From Dehalococcoides mccartyi CG5 (lineage in GTDB: Bacteria; Chloroflexota; Dehalococcoidia; Dehalococcoidales; Dehalococcoidaceae): a stretch of DNA of 64,000 nucleotides. Under the pieces are notes generated by a model. That model was not told the DNA's origin. It worked only from the letters and a program-made list of their open reading frames with translations, and ran no database searches. The position numbers and the translations under genes were made by a program. The stretch spans positions 1,240,001 through 1,304,000 of the forward strand of contig NZ_CP006951.1 of the NCBI RefSeq assembly GCF_000830885.1. The letters are read 5' to 3'. Shown one piece after another: positions 18,801 through 27,264 of the stretch. How positions within the stretch are numbered: the first letter of the stretch is position 1; the number at the start of each line of letters is the position of its first letter.

Positions 18801-20053
18801 AAATACCGGTGGAGCTAAGGTCACGAACCATTATTTTTGAAGGCGATACGGCAATCCTTACCATGGCCAGAGATATCAGCGAGCTTAAGAAGGCCGAAAC
18901 TGAGCGGCAAAAACTTCGCGAACAGGCAGATGTAGCTAACCGTCTGGCCGCAGTAGGGGAAATGGCGGCCGGCATTGCCCACGAGATAAACAACCCATTA
19001 ACCGGTGTTATCGGTTTTGCAGAGCTGCTTGCCAACAGACCTGATTTGCCTGCTGATATACAGGACTCTATAAAGATAATAAACAACGGAAGCCTCAGGG
19101 TAGTTGAGATTGTAAAAAGGCTGCTGACCTTTGCCCGCCAGACAAGACCAATTGTCAGCAAGGTCAATATTACAGATGTGATAGATAACTCCCTGGCACT
19201 GCGAAGTTATGTACTGGAAACTGCCGGAATTTCCATAATCCGGGATTATGCTCCAAATCTACCCTGGATAGATATTGATCCTGCCCAAATACAGCAGGTT
19301 TTTCTAAACCTGATATTAAACGCCGAACAATCCATGAAAAAAATCCATGAAAAAGGTACTTTGACGGTAAAAACTAAAAAAGCCGGCAAGTACATACTTA
19401 TTTCATTTAAAGATGACGGAGCAGGTATACCGCCGGATGTAATGGATAAAATATTCCAGCCGTTTTTCACCACCAAAGACCCCGGGCAGGGAACGGGCTT
19501 GGGTTTAAGCCTGTCACAAGGCATTATTTTGGAGCACGGCGGCAAAATATGGGCGGAAAACAACCCTGATGGAGGCGCTACCTTTATGATAGAACTGCCC
19601 ATAACCACCACTTGTGAAATCCCCGCCCAAGCCCCCGGAGAAACAGATAAGGCCTATCTGAAATCAAACAGAATAGCTTCAGCCCTGGTGATAGATGATG
19701 AACCGGCAGTCAGATCCTTGTTAAAAATCATTTTACGCCAAGATGGCCACAAGGTAGATGAATGTGAAAACCCGGAAAAAGCTCTGGAAAAACTCAAAGA
19801 TAATACCTATGATATTGTCTTTCTGGATATCCGCATGCCCGGCATGAGCGGAACCGAACTTTACAAAAATATTATCAGCAACTGGCCAAAACTGACCGGC
19901 CATATTATATTTATCACCGGTGATACATCTGATGCCAAAGTCAGAGATTATCTTGATAACCACGATATCCCTTATGTTACCAAACCCTTTGATATGTCCC
20001 TGCTTAAAATAGCTATAAACAAGATATTAAATAAAATGGATGCGGATAACTGA
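15845..20053 (+). CDS. Soluble hybrid histidine kinase with about eight PAS domains
   Basis: I prefer the GTG at 15845, which has AAGAGGT eight bases upstream. An in-frame ATG at 15749 without a ribosome site would add 32 residues. From GTG the protein has 1402 residues and no membrane segment. By eye there are eight successive PAS domains over residues about 55-1015. The seventh carries GRHCYELIHA and ICPH, the same Cys/His motif as in the kinase at 5289. The kinase core has IAHEINNPL with His1046, then an ATPase domain (DDGAGIPP, GTGLGLSLS) and a receiver with Asp1328 (LDIRMPG). It ends one base into the next gene, an HD-GYP response regulator, so the two are coupled. It probably integrates several cytoplasmic cues. 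Confidence 0.9.
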   Translation: MKDKLEKKTLHPKKLTGGNPLPNTQIKSDTQGMPAPNLANLSKGELPYSEQADIFFEMDQDLNYIYWDKASEELTGIPAKDAIGKSIYTLFPKTKGSDIEKAYLKALKTKLPQHFPSKYQIGKQQHYFEISAYPTASGLSVFAKDITESKETHETLRQSNILYSTLVEKSNDGIIIIQDELLVYANPKMTELSGFYLEEITGKPMVDFVSPEYRGLVLDRYQRRLAGEKIPNQYEIEIVAKDKRKIPVEINASHIEYKNKPANMAIIHDMTNYKLAQLKLAESEERYRGALDNMLEGCQIIGYDWRYKYLNKAAVQQSRLTKESLFSHTMMELYPGIENTELFTNLRLCMEKRITVKMENQFIFPDLTEGWFELSIEPVPEGIFILSLDITQRKKTENQLRISEERFHLVFDQVPIGIAIANLDFKFIQVNKTMCKMMGYSEKEFASITFKDLTPAEFLAYDMYQLKLLNKGAIDHFERDKQYRHKDGSVFWGHLFVGTIKDDEGKILYYTPCIIDITKRKQAEESLQKYKLIADDSRDIILFLDKNSGKILEANVAATKAYGYSRKQLLNKTIYDIRPLNTQTSIPQQIALADSDGILFESYHRHKDGSIFPVEVSSRGATVNNTRLIVSVIRDITERRESEEAFKAIYKHQETILATVPDIIAEVDENRVYTWINESGREFFGDDVIGKEASYYFEGEQDTYHKIAPVFNGDENTLYIESWQRRKDGEKRLLGWWSHALKDITGKTVGALSVASDITDRKLMEENLVHSAKEWSITFDSINDMICIVDAGYVIQRVNNAFANSLNLSPVEIIGRHCYELIHATSKPYSICPHKLTLETGLTQTSEYLEENLGIWVEATTSPIFDASHRVTGSVHIIKDISSRKKSEESLKAERETYLSLFNSVSDAIFVHRPKPDKTPGKLLEVNDIAVKMLGYSREELLNMEVADITTQIVDDLPLFEKAAARLNNNQEASFERIFVTKTGRKIPVELRSRTIIFEGDTAILTMARDISELKKAETERQKLREQADVANRLAAVGEMAAGIAHEINNPLTGVIGFAELLANRPDLPADIQDSIKIINNGSLRVVEIVKRLLTFARQTRPIVSKVNITDVIDNSLALRSYVLETAGISIIRDYAPNLPWIDIDPAQIQQVFLNLILNAEQSMKKIHEKGTLTVKTKKAGKYILISFKDDGAGIPPDVMDKIFQPFFTTKDPGQGTGLGLSLSQGIILEHGGKIWAENNPDGGATFMIELPITTTCEIPAQAPGETDKAYLKSNRIASALVIDDEPAVRSLLKIILRQDGHKVDECENPEKALEKLKDNTYDIVFLDIRMPGMSGTELYKNIISNWPKLTGHIIFITGDTSDAKVRDYLDNHDIPYVTKPFDMSLLKIAINKILNKMDADN

Positions 20054-21108
20054 TGGATTTAAAACAGGACACTTTACTGATAGTAGATGACGAAGAACTG
20101 ATACGTCAATTACTCCGTGTAAAGTTTTCAGGCGAAAACTACCAGTGTCTGACAGCCGTTAATGGGATTGAGGCCATTGAACTAATCAAAGGGATACAGA
20201 TTGCAGTGGTTCTGCTGGATATCAACATGCCCGGCAAAACAGGTATTGAAACCCTGCAGGATATAAAAACCCTCAAACCGGATACCGAAGTTATTATGGC
20301 TACAGCCATAAACGATATTGAAATTGCCTTGAAATGTCTCCGTCTGGGTGCATACGATTATGTCATTAAACCCTTTAATTTAGAAGAACTGATACACATC
20401 ACCAAACGGGCACAGGAACATAGACGTCTCATACTGGAAAACAGGAGCTACCAGCTTGAGCTGGAAAAGAAAGTATCCGAACGGACTGAAGAACTCAGGC
20501 AGGCTTTGGATAAATTAAAAACGGCCTCGCTGGATACCATCTTTCGTTTGTCACGGGCCGCCGAATACAAAGACGAGGATACCGGTATGCATATACGGCG
20601 AATAGGCCGTTATGCCGCCCAGATAGCCGAAACCATGGGTTTACCCGCCGAACAGATAGAATCTTTCCTGTATGCCGCCCCCATGCATGATATAGGCAAG
20701 ATTGGTATTCCTGACCATATACTCCTGAAACCCGGAACACTCACCCCCCAGGAATGGGAAATAATGAAGCAACATACTATTATCGGAGCCAACATCCTGG
20801 AGGGAGCCGCCTCAGAAATAATTAAACAAGGGGCGGTGATTGCCCTTAACCATCATGAAAAATGGGACGGAAGTGGTTACCCGAACGGATTAAAAGGCGA
20901 AAATATACCTTTGGCCGGGCGCATCACTGCCATTGTAGATGTTTTTGACGCCTTAACCTCCAAACGTCCTTATCGGTTACAATCATTTTCCGTACCGGAA
21001 GCTTTGAAAATGATAGAAGAAAATGTGGGCAAACAGTTTGACCCTGAAATATACCGTGCTTTGCAAGGCAGTTTGAAAAATATTCTGGCTATCAAAGAGC
21101 ACCACTGA
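20053..21108 (+). CDS. Response regulator with HD-GYP cyclic-di-GMP phosphodiesterase domain
   Basis: This 351-residue protein has a receiver (about 6-122, Asp56 in LLDINMPG), a coiled linker, and an HD-GYP domain (about 160-345). The catalytic signatures are MHDIGKIGIPDH, the HHEKWDGSGYP segment, and DVFDALTSKRPYR. HD-GYP domains hydrolyse cyclic di-GMP with a metal centre. The start codon overlaps the stop of the eight-PAS kinase, which makes that kinase the likely phosphodonor. No GGDEF cyclase is visible in this window, so the source of the substrate is elsewhere or the domain has another nucleotide substrate. Confidence 0.92.
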   Translation: MDLKQDTLLIVDDEELIRQLLRVKFSGENYQCLTAVNGIEAIELIKGIQIAVVLLDINMPGKTGIETLQDIKTLKPDTEVIMATAINDIEIALKCLRLGAYDYVIKPFNLEELIHITKRAQEHRRLILENRSYQLELEKKVSERTEELRQALDKLKTASLDTIFRLSRAAEYKDEDTGMHIRRIGRYAAQIAETMGLPAEQIESFLYAAPMHDIGKIGIPDHILLKPGTLTPQEWEIMKQHTIIGANILEGAASEIIKQGAVIALNHHEKWDGSGYPNGLKGENIPLAGRITAIVDVFDALTSKRPYRLQSFSVPEALKMIEENVGKQFDPEIYRALQGSLKNILAIKEHH

Positions 21109-21221
21109 CTTCGTCTGCCCGCATACCACAGGGGGCTCTGCCCGTATCCTGATACAAGCCCACAGCGATATAAACATTACTTACTCGTAATGCTTACAGG
21201 CGTCTACAGAGGACATGACAG

Positions 21222-21623
21222 CTACCTGAGCAAAAAGGGTATTACCACTGCCACCAGCCCGGTAAACAGGACTGCCAGCATGAAGAGATTGTACCTGAGG
21301 GCATAATCACTGAGCATAGATGGGTCATAGTAATCTGCCACACCCTGATCTTTATACATTCTGAGCAAACCGTTAATTAATTTAGCTCTCATCTGGCGTC
21401 CGCGGATAAGCCCTACTTCAACTACAAAATTTACAACCACTATCAGTGCCACAAAAGTAAACATGACCACTGTCTGGGTATTTTCACCGGAAGAGGATGC
21501 TATGCCGGAGTTTATACCCAGAGTTATCAGATTAAGGAAAATGGCGGTCAGGACAAATATTGTATCTGTGCGGGCATTGGAAGCCAGCTCAGCAATCAAA
21601 TGCTCATGCACACGTTCAATCAT
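21222..21623 (-). CDS. Small membrane protein, unknown function
   Basis: This 133-residue protein has three hydrophobic segments (about 21-39, 50-71 and 109-131), a charged N-terminus (MIERVHEHLIAEL) and a cytoplasmic loop RGRQMRAKLINGLLRMYKDQG. I do not recognise the family with confidence. It begins 18 bp after the next gene upstream and reads as the last gene of a minus-strand group of membrane proteins (21222-23398). Confidence 0.7.
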   Translation of the reverse strand: MIERVHEHLIAELASNARTDTIFVLTAIFLNLITLGINSGIASSSGENTQTVVMFTFVALIVVVNFVVEVGLIRGRQMRAKLINGLLRMYKDQGVADYYDPSMLSDYALRYNLFMLAVLFTGLVAVVIPFLLR

Positions 21624-21641
21624 CTCATCACCTCAAAACCC

Positions 21642-22184
21642 TTAATTACGGTTAAAGTGGCGGTACAGGAAAATAAACCCGCCAATCATCACCGCTCCCA
21701 GACCCAACCCCACCCATTGCCACAATCCGGGAATGTCTCCGACCACTAGAACAGTATTGCTGAAAGTACGTATCTGCTGGTATTCGGCTATGAAAACCAG
21801 ATTGTACTCTCCGCGGGACTCATCTGAAGGAGCAAGCACCACCGCCTCAATCGACTTACGCTGGCCGACACCCAGATAGTCAATGGATGCAGGGCTATAT
21901 TCCACTACCCAGTTTGCAGGTACATCCGCCGACAGGGTTATATCAAATATTTCCTGAGAACCGGCATTTTCAAGTTCCAGATAAAGTTTCAAAGGTTCAC
22001 CAGGTATTATGTCCATATAATAGTAACCGGAAAGTAGGTACAGAGAAAGGATGGGCTTTTCTGTCTGAGCAATTACTGTAGAAGCTGAAAACAGCCCGCC
22101 CAGCAAAGTGCCAAACAGCAGAGCGGTACAAACCAGACCGGTCAGAACCTTGTATATTTTGAAATTCTTTATAAATTTCTTCAT
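21642..22184 (-). CDS. Exported NEW3-like domain protein with C-terminal anchor
   Basis: This 180-residue protein has an N-terminal signal or membrane segment (about 14-40, ending ASTVIAQ). An extracellular beta-rich domain follows, with LYLELENAGSQEIFDITLSA and W-V-V-E-Y-S-P-A, the pattern of NPCBM-associated NEW3 or CARDB-like domains. A C-terminal membrane helix (about 154-174) is followed by RHFNRN. Such proteins display a domain outside the cell; the role is unknown. It is 18 bp from the next gene, suggesting co-transcription. Confidence 0.7.
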   Translation of the reverse strand: MKKFIKNFKIYKVLTGLVCTALLFGTLLGGLFSASTVIAQTEKPILSLYLLSGYYYMDIIPGEPLKLYLELENAGSQEIFDITLSADVPANWVVEYSPASIDYLGVGQRKSIEAVVLAPSDESRGEYNLVFIAEYQQIRTFSNTVLVVGDIPGLWQWVGLGLGAVMIGGFIFLYRHFNRN

Positions 22185-22280
22185 CTCAGGTTAATAATAG
22201 ACGATAAGCCGAGCCGGTGCAATTGGGGCAATAACTGATTTTTATGAAGTATGATACTTAATTCCCGATAGCCAATAAAA

Positions 22281-22303
22281 AGCGGGGGATTACAACCCCC
22301 GCT
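22281..22303 (-). terminator. Hairpin after YqhA-like gene
   Basis: The 8-bp arms AGCGGGGG and CCCCCGCT enclose a 7-nt loop. The sequence after it on the minus strand is U-rich. It separates the 22331-23398 gene pair from the two genes further downstream. Confidence 0.75.
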
Positions 22304-22330
22304 AAGATTTGTGCTAAAGCAACCATGCCG

Positions 22331-22786
22331 TTATTCTGTTTTACTGCCAACATAATTAAACGCTATTAAAGCCACAGATACTACAGCCATACCCAAGCCG
22401 AAATAAAATGTACCCTGCGGGTCCTGCCATTCCACCAAATGCTTTAAAAATATAATGCCCATAACCATAATCACCAAACTGCTCAGCTTCACTTTCAGGT
22501 CATGGAGATTTCTTATAATAAGCCACTCGGGAAGTGAAAGCTTCCCAATGAATAATTCGTAAATACCCAGTGCGAAAATCAAAAGCACAGTAGCTATAAG
22601 GAATATATCCATAAGCTCTATGAAAGGAATCAAATCAACACTTTCCTCTGCAAAATTGGAGAGAAAACCGCCCAAAATCTTGACTGCTTTCATAATGCCC
22701 AAAGAAAAAACCATAAGCGAGGCCAGCAGCATTGAGAAAACTGCCGTCAGCGTAAAATATTTACTTTTCTCTAACAATCGTTTCAT
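22331..22786 (-). CDS. YqhA/UPF0114-family membrane protein
   Basis: This 151-residue protein has four predicted membrane helices (about 12-34, 56-76, 99-117 and 124-143). The pattern LPEWLIIRNLHDLKVKLSSLVIMVMGIIFL, given here only as its start and end blocks (LPEWL, DLKVKL, IIFLKH), is typical of UPF0114/YqhA. The function of the family is unknown. It lies 15 bp after the acetate-type transporter gene and is followed by a terminator. Confidence 0.8.
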   Translation of the reverse strand: MKRLLEKSKYFTLTAVFSMLLASLMVFSLGIMKAVKILGGFLSNFAEESVDLIPFIELMDIFLIATVLLIFALGIYELFIGKLSLPEWLIIRNLHDLKVKLSSLVIMVMGIIFLKHLVEWQDPQGTFYFGLGMAVVSVALIAFNYVGSKTE

Positions 22787-22801
22787 CTTCTCCCTGCAAA
22801 T

Positions 22802-23398
22802 CTACTTATTACACTCTTTATTTTCCAAAGGGAAAACGGGTAATACCAGCCTACCGCAGCTTTCATTCAAGATTTCTGCCGCCGCAAGGTATACTGCAGA
22901 AAGACCGCAAACTATGCCTTCCCAGCCGCCAATACGGATAAATATCTTGCCTGCGTCTCCGGGTACCCAGTGACCTATAGCTAACAGGGAAAATAGAACC
23001 GTTAAACTTATAAAAACGAATGCCATTACTCTGTTTTTCTTTAGGGTAGGAAATACCATAAAGAACGTAAACAGCCCCCAAAGAAACAAATACCAACCCA
23101 GAAAGGCAGGCGGCGCAGCCCATACTTCAGGCAGACCCATTTGGGGAGCTATAAGGATAAATACCAGAGTCAGCCAAAACATACCATATGAAATAAAAGC
23201 AGTCATGCCGAAAGTATTGCCTTTGCGATATTCCAGTATGCCGGCTATCACCTGAGCTAATCCTCCATAAAAGATTCCCATAGCCAGAATGGCAACATTC
23301 AGAGGGAAAAAACCGGCATTGTGGATATTTAGAAGGATTGTTGTCATGCCGAAACCTAATAAACCTAAAGGGGCGGGGTTTGATAATTTTGACTCCAC
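22802..23398 (-). CDS. Acetate uptake-type transporter, GPR1/FUN34/SatP family
   Basis: This 198-residue membrane protein has six hydrophobic segments. The N-terminal signature NPAPLGLLGFGMTT is the hallmark of the GPR1/FUN34/YaaH (SatP) family of acetate/succinate channels, and the length is normal. The GTG start follows AAAGGAGT. Dehalococcoides uses acetate as carbon source, so an acetate entry role would make sense, though the substrate is inferred from family only. It forms an operon with the YqhA-like gene downstream. Confidence 0.88.
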   Translation of the reverse strand: MESKLSNPAPLGLLGFGMTTILLNIHNAGFFPLNVAILAMGIFYGGLAQVIAGILEYRKGNTFGMTAFISYGMFWLTLVFILIAPQMGLPEVWAAPPAFLGWYLFLWGLFTFFMVFPTLKKNRVMAFVFISLTVLFSLLAIGHWVPGDAGKIFIRIGGWEGIVCGLSAVYLAAAEILNESCGRLVLPVFPLENKECNK

Positions 23399-23801
23399 GT
23401 GACTCCTTTATATGCCGGATTAAAAGGATTTGATTATACGGATATGCCGGCGTTATTTCAAACCCGGCTTGATTACACATAAATAATATTTAAATTTGTA
23501 TCCCTTGGCAGGCGGATTCTGCTATTACCCGAAACCAAAGTACCGCTTTTATTTCAATATTGCCTAAAACCCTTCAATTGACTCTCCTGAATATACTGCC
23601 TTGCACCTTATATAGGAAGAAAGTTTTATGGTACAAAAGGGGTAAATTCTTGCTACAAATCTACTCAAGGAATACAATGAAGGGTATTAAAATTAGTCAT
23701 ATACTATGACACTGTTACTAACAACATATAATTTCTCTTGTAGCCTCAAATATCAAGGCAGGTAAAGATATATTCAGATCTGATAACCACGGAGAAGCCC
23801 G
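23399..23801. other. Divergent gap between SatP-type gene and 7TM kinase
   Basis: This gap of about 400 bp must hold promoters for both genes. I see no hairpin, RNA gene or long repeat. The GGAG before the kinase GTG start is the only clear site. Confidence 0.3.
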
Positions 23802-26360
23802 GTGAGCGAATCTTATCTGTTTTTTTACTATCTGGCCATGACAATTTCGTTACTGGCTTGTCTGACAGTAGTAGTATTAAGCTGGAAAAACCGTGAAGCA
23901 CCAGTAGCCCGGTCTATGCTGGCACTTGGTGTGGCAACATTTATCTGGGGATTCGGCTTTATGTTTGAAGCCGCCAGTAGCAGCCTGAGTCAGCAACTGC
24001 TGTTTAACAATATCGGTTATTTGGGATCAATGAGTGTTCCGGTAATCTGGCTGATTTTTGCTATTCAATATACCAACACCGGCAAATCGTTTGAAAACTG
24101 GAAAAAGGCACTCCTTTTCATCTTTCCGCTCTTCATAGTGATAATGGTCTGGAGTAATGACGCCCACCATCTTATGTGGTCAAACGAACACCAGACTACT
24201 TCCGGGCCTTTTCTGATAGTTGCCAAAACCTACGGGGTGCTTTTCTGGGTAGCAGTGGCACACAACTATACCCTGATTACCGGCGTAACCATTATTTTAA
24301 TACGCCAGTTATTCACCGGAATACGCATATACCGCAAACAGGCCTTTATACTGTTATTTGCAGTTTGCCTGCCTTTGGTCTGGAACGTTATATATATTTT
24401 TGATTTGCTGTCACTACCGCGCAAAGACCTTACCCCCATGATGTTTGCTATTTCCGGCATAGCCATAACCCTGGGATTGATGCGCTTCAAGCTGTTTAAA
24501 ACAATCCCTTTTGCCTATCCCCTTATTCTCCAGCAAATGAATGACGGTATTTTGGTTTTTGATAAATCTAACCGCCTGCTGGAAACCAACCCGGCGGCCT
24601 GCAGAATGACCAGTTTGGACAACACTATGGTCGGACAGGAACTAAGAGATTTGTGCGAACTCTCACCCCTTCTAGAGTGTTTGTCCATCACAGATTTTGG
24701 TCACCTTGACATGGAATCTGCGACCAGAGTAAAAGGAAAGTCCTACCAACTGGACAAGCAACCCCTATTTAACAAACAAAAACAACAGGTAGGCTGGCTG
24801 GCTACTATCCGCGATATAAGCCAACGCAAACAAACTGACCAGGAACTTAAGGAACGCAAGGAACAGTACTTTACACTGGTGGAGCATGGCAATGACGGTA
24901 TTATCATTGTCCAGCACGGGCTGGTAGTCTATGCCAACTCTAAAATGAAAGAGTTGTCCGGTTACCTTATGGAAGATATTCTGGAAAAACCCTTCGTCCA
25001 ATTTATATCACCCGAACAAAGAGAGCTGATTGAGAAGCATTATCAGAAGCGGATTGAAGGGCAGAAATCATCAGGCAGGTACGAGACCTGTCTGATTAAC
25101 AAGAATGGTCAAGAGGTATATGTTGAAATAAGCGCCAGTTTGATTGAATATGACGGACAGATCGCAGATATGGCCATTATCCGTGATTTGACTGCCCACA
25201 AACAAGCCGAGCTTGAAAACCAGAGACTGCGGGATAAGGCGGAAATGGCCAGCCGTCTGGCCGCAATAGGCGAGATGGCCGCCGGAATAGCCCATGAAAT
25301 AAATAACCCGCTAACCGGGGTTATAGGTTTCTCCGAGCTTCTTGCAGCCCGTGAAGACCTGCCCGAAGATATCATGGCGGATCTTCAGGTAATCAACCAC
25401 GGTTCTCAGCGGGTAGTGGAGATCGTAAGACGGTTACTCACCTTTGCCAGACAAAATAAACCCGTAAAGACACGGCTGAATGTTCATGAGCTTATTGATA
25501 ATACTTTGGAATTCCGAAGCTATGTATTTAAAACCGCCAATATAGAGGTTATCCGTAAGTATGACCAGAATCTGCCTTGGATTACCGCTGATCCGGGACA
25601 ATTGCAACAGGTATTTCTTAACCTGGTCATCAATGCCGAACAAGCCATGAGAAAGGCACATGACGGAGGGAAACTAACCATAACTACTACCCGGGAGGAT
25701 AGCTTTTTCAGCATCTGCATTGCAGATGACGGTCCCGGTATGACACCGGAAGTTAAAGCCAAAATATTCCAGCCTTTTTTCACCACCAAAGGCCCCAAAG
25801 ACGGGACCGGGCTGGGGTTAAGTTTGGCTATGGCCATTATCCTTGATCACCACGGCACTATTGAGGTTGAGAGTGAATACGGCCGGGGTACGGCTTTTAC
25901 TATCAACCTGCCGATGGATTCTTCCGAAACAGAAGACTGGACTGTCCAGCAGGAAGGGCTAACGCCAAAAGCCGGTGATAACCATGCCGCCAGCATACTG
26001 GTAATAGATGACGAAGAGCATATATGCCAGCTGGTTACCCGGGTACTGGAGCAGATGCGGCATAAGGTTGAGAGTTTCAGTGACCCGATTAAGGCCCTTT
26101 CAAAATTGGAAACAACCAGCTTTGATCTGGTACTGCTGGATATCCGTATGCCGGGCATGAGCGGTTTGGAATTTTATTCGCAAATGATTTCCAAACGACC
26201 GGAACTGGCAGGCAAGGTTATCTTCATGACCGGAGATATGACCGTTTCGGATCTGGAAGCCCAGATGCAGCAGACTGACCTGATGCACATTTCCAAACCT
26301 TTTCATCCTGCAATTCTGGAACAATTTTTAAACAAGGCTTTAAAACAACAAGCAGGCTAA
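23802..26360 (+). CDS. Hybrid histidine kinase with seven-helix membrane domain
   Basis: The 852-residue sensor starts at a GTG with GGAGAAG upstream. Residues 1-225 form seven hydrophobic helices, like the 7TM N-terminal domain found on histidine kinases. Two PAS domains follow (about 232-345 and 357-470); the second closely resembles the second PAS of the kinase at 15845. The core has IAHEINNPL with His498, ATPase boxes DDGPGMTPE and GTGLGLSLA, and a receiver with Asp780 (LLDIRMPG). No response regulator with a DNA-binding domain is adjacent. The core is near that of the kinases at 5289 and 15845, so this is a paralogous set with swapped sensor parts. Confidence 0.92.
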   Translation: MSESYLFFYYLAMTISLLACLTVVVLSWKNREAPVARSMLALGVATFIWGFGFMFEAASSSLSQQLLFNNIGYLGSMSVPVIWLIFAIQYTNTGKSFENWKKALLFIFPLFIVIMVWSNDAHHLMWSNEHQTTSGPFLIVAKTYGVLFWVAVAHNYTLITGVTIILIRQLFTGIRIYRKQAFILLFAVCLPLVWNVIYIFDLLSLPRKDLTPMMFAISGIAITLGLMRFKLFKTIPFAYPLILQQMNDGILVFDKSNRLLETNPAACRMTSLDNTMVGQELRDLCELSPLLECLSITDFGHLDMESATRVKGKSYQLDKQPLFNKQKQQVGWLATIRDISQRKQTDQELKERKEQYFTLVEHGNDGIIIVQHGLVVYANSKMKELSGYLMEDILEKPFVQFISPEQRELIEKHYQKRIEGQKSSGRYETCLINKNGQEVYVEISASLIEYDGQIADMAIIRDLTAHKQAELENQRLRDKAEMASRLAAIGEMAAGIAHEINNPLTGVIGFSELLAAREDLPEDIMADLQVINHGSQRVVEIVRRLLTFARQNKPVKTRLNVHELIDNTLEFRSYVFKTANIEVIRKYDQNLPWITADPGQLQQVFLNLVINAEQAMRKAHDGGKLTITTTREDSFFSICIADDGPGMTPEVKAKIFQPFFTTKGPKDGTGLGLSLAMAIILDHHGTIEVESEYGRGTAFTINLPMDSSETEDWTVQQEGLTPKAGDNHAASILVIDDEEHICQLVTRVLEQMRHKVESFSDPIKALSKLETTSFDLVLLDIRMPGMSGLEFYSQMISKRPELAGKVIFMTGDMTVSDLEAQMQQTDLMHISKPFHPAILEQFLNKALKQQAG

Positions 26361-26475
26361 AAGGCTTAATTTGATAACCATATAAGGTTCATCCAGACAA
26401 TAATTCGTATTTCTTTAACAATATTTAGTATAATTGATGCATATTCAAACTATAAAATCAAAAAAGGGGATTAAT

Positions 26476-27114
26476 GTGCCGTCTAATAAAAAACATATAG
26501 CTGCATTGCTTGCCATACTGGTTCTGCCCAGTCTGCTGTTTTCTTCTTGTGCCGCCATTGCGGAGATGAATTCAGACCCGCCCGATAATACAGATTCCAC
26601 CACCCAGATTTCAGACCCTGCCGCACTGGCGGAATGGGTGGCAGACGGGATTATAACGGTGAGCGAATATACCAATAGCTCAGCCCTAAATGCCAACTTT
26701 ACCCTGTTTTCCAGAACAGATGACCAGTATGTTTATATTGGCATCAAGGCCAAGGCTACCGGCTGGATTTCAATCGGTTTTCAACCCCTGCCTGCCAAAG
26801 GCCACACTTCGGCTGATTTTGCACTGGGCGGAGTGAGTAGCGGAGAAGCCTATATTTATGACCTGTGGGGCCTAAACAAAGAGGAGCATTCTCTGGATAC
26901 CAAACTTGGCGGAACAAGCAGTATTCTGGAATACGGGGGCACCGAATCCGGCGGCTATACCATACTGGAGTTTAAAAGACTGCTAACCACCGGTGATACC
27001 TATGACCAGAACATTGTGCATGGATCCAATAATATCCTGTGGGCCTATAGTGACGAAGACGGCTTTGCCGCTATGCATATAGCTGAAGGAACAGGGAAAA
27101 TAAATATACCCTGA
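26476..27114 (+). CDS. DOMON-domain lipoprotein
   Basis: This exported protein has 212 residues from the GTG at 26476, which has GGGG six bases upstream; a TTG at 26434 is a poorer start. The signal sequence ends LLFSSC, a lipobox-like site that would attach the mature protein to the outer face of the membrane. The rest (about 50-200) has the DOMON pattern: Y-V-Y-I-G-I-K-A-K, WISIGFQP, and ALGGV followed by a beta-rich core. DOMON domains bind heme or sugars and often serve in extracytoplasmic redox. It stands alone before a hairpin terminator, and its electron partner is not visible. Confidence 0.8.
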   Translation: MPSNKKHIAALLAILVLPSLLFSSCAAIAEMNSDPPDNTDSTTQISDPAALAEWVADGIITVSEYTNSSALNANFTLFSRTDDQYVYIGIKAKATGWISIGFQPLPAKGHTSADFALGGVSSGEAYIYDLWGLNKEEHSLDTKLGGTSSILEYGGTESGGYTILEFKRLLTTGDTYDQNIVHGSNNILWAYSDEDGFAAMHIAEGTGKINIP

Positions 27115-27151
27115 TAAAAATACCCGCAAACTGTTTTAGTTTAAGTATAGT

Positions 27152-27184
27152 TTAAAGGGCACCGGATAATCCGATGCCCTTTAG
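27152..27184. terminator. Hairpin between convergent DOMON and flavodoxin genes
   Basis: The arms AAAGGGCA and TGCCCTTT are extended by an inner CGGA/TCCG pair. The hairpin lies between convergent genes and could serve both. Confidence 0.65.
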
Positions 27185-27264
27185 ATTTGCCTGTTATAAT
27201 CAAATTCATTTCCCCCTGCCGGAGAGAATAAGGGCAGAGGAAGATTTTGGGTTAAAGCTGTCTG

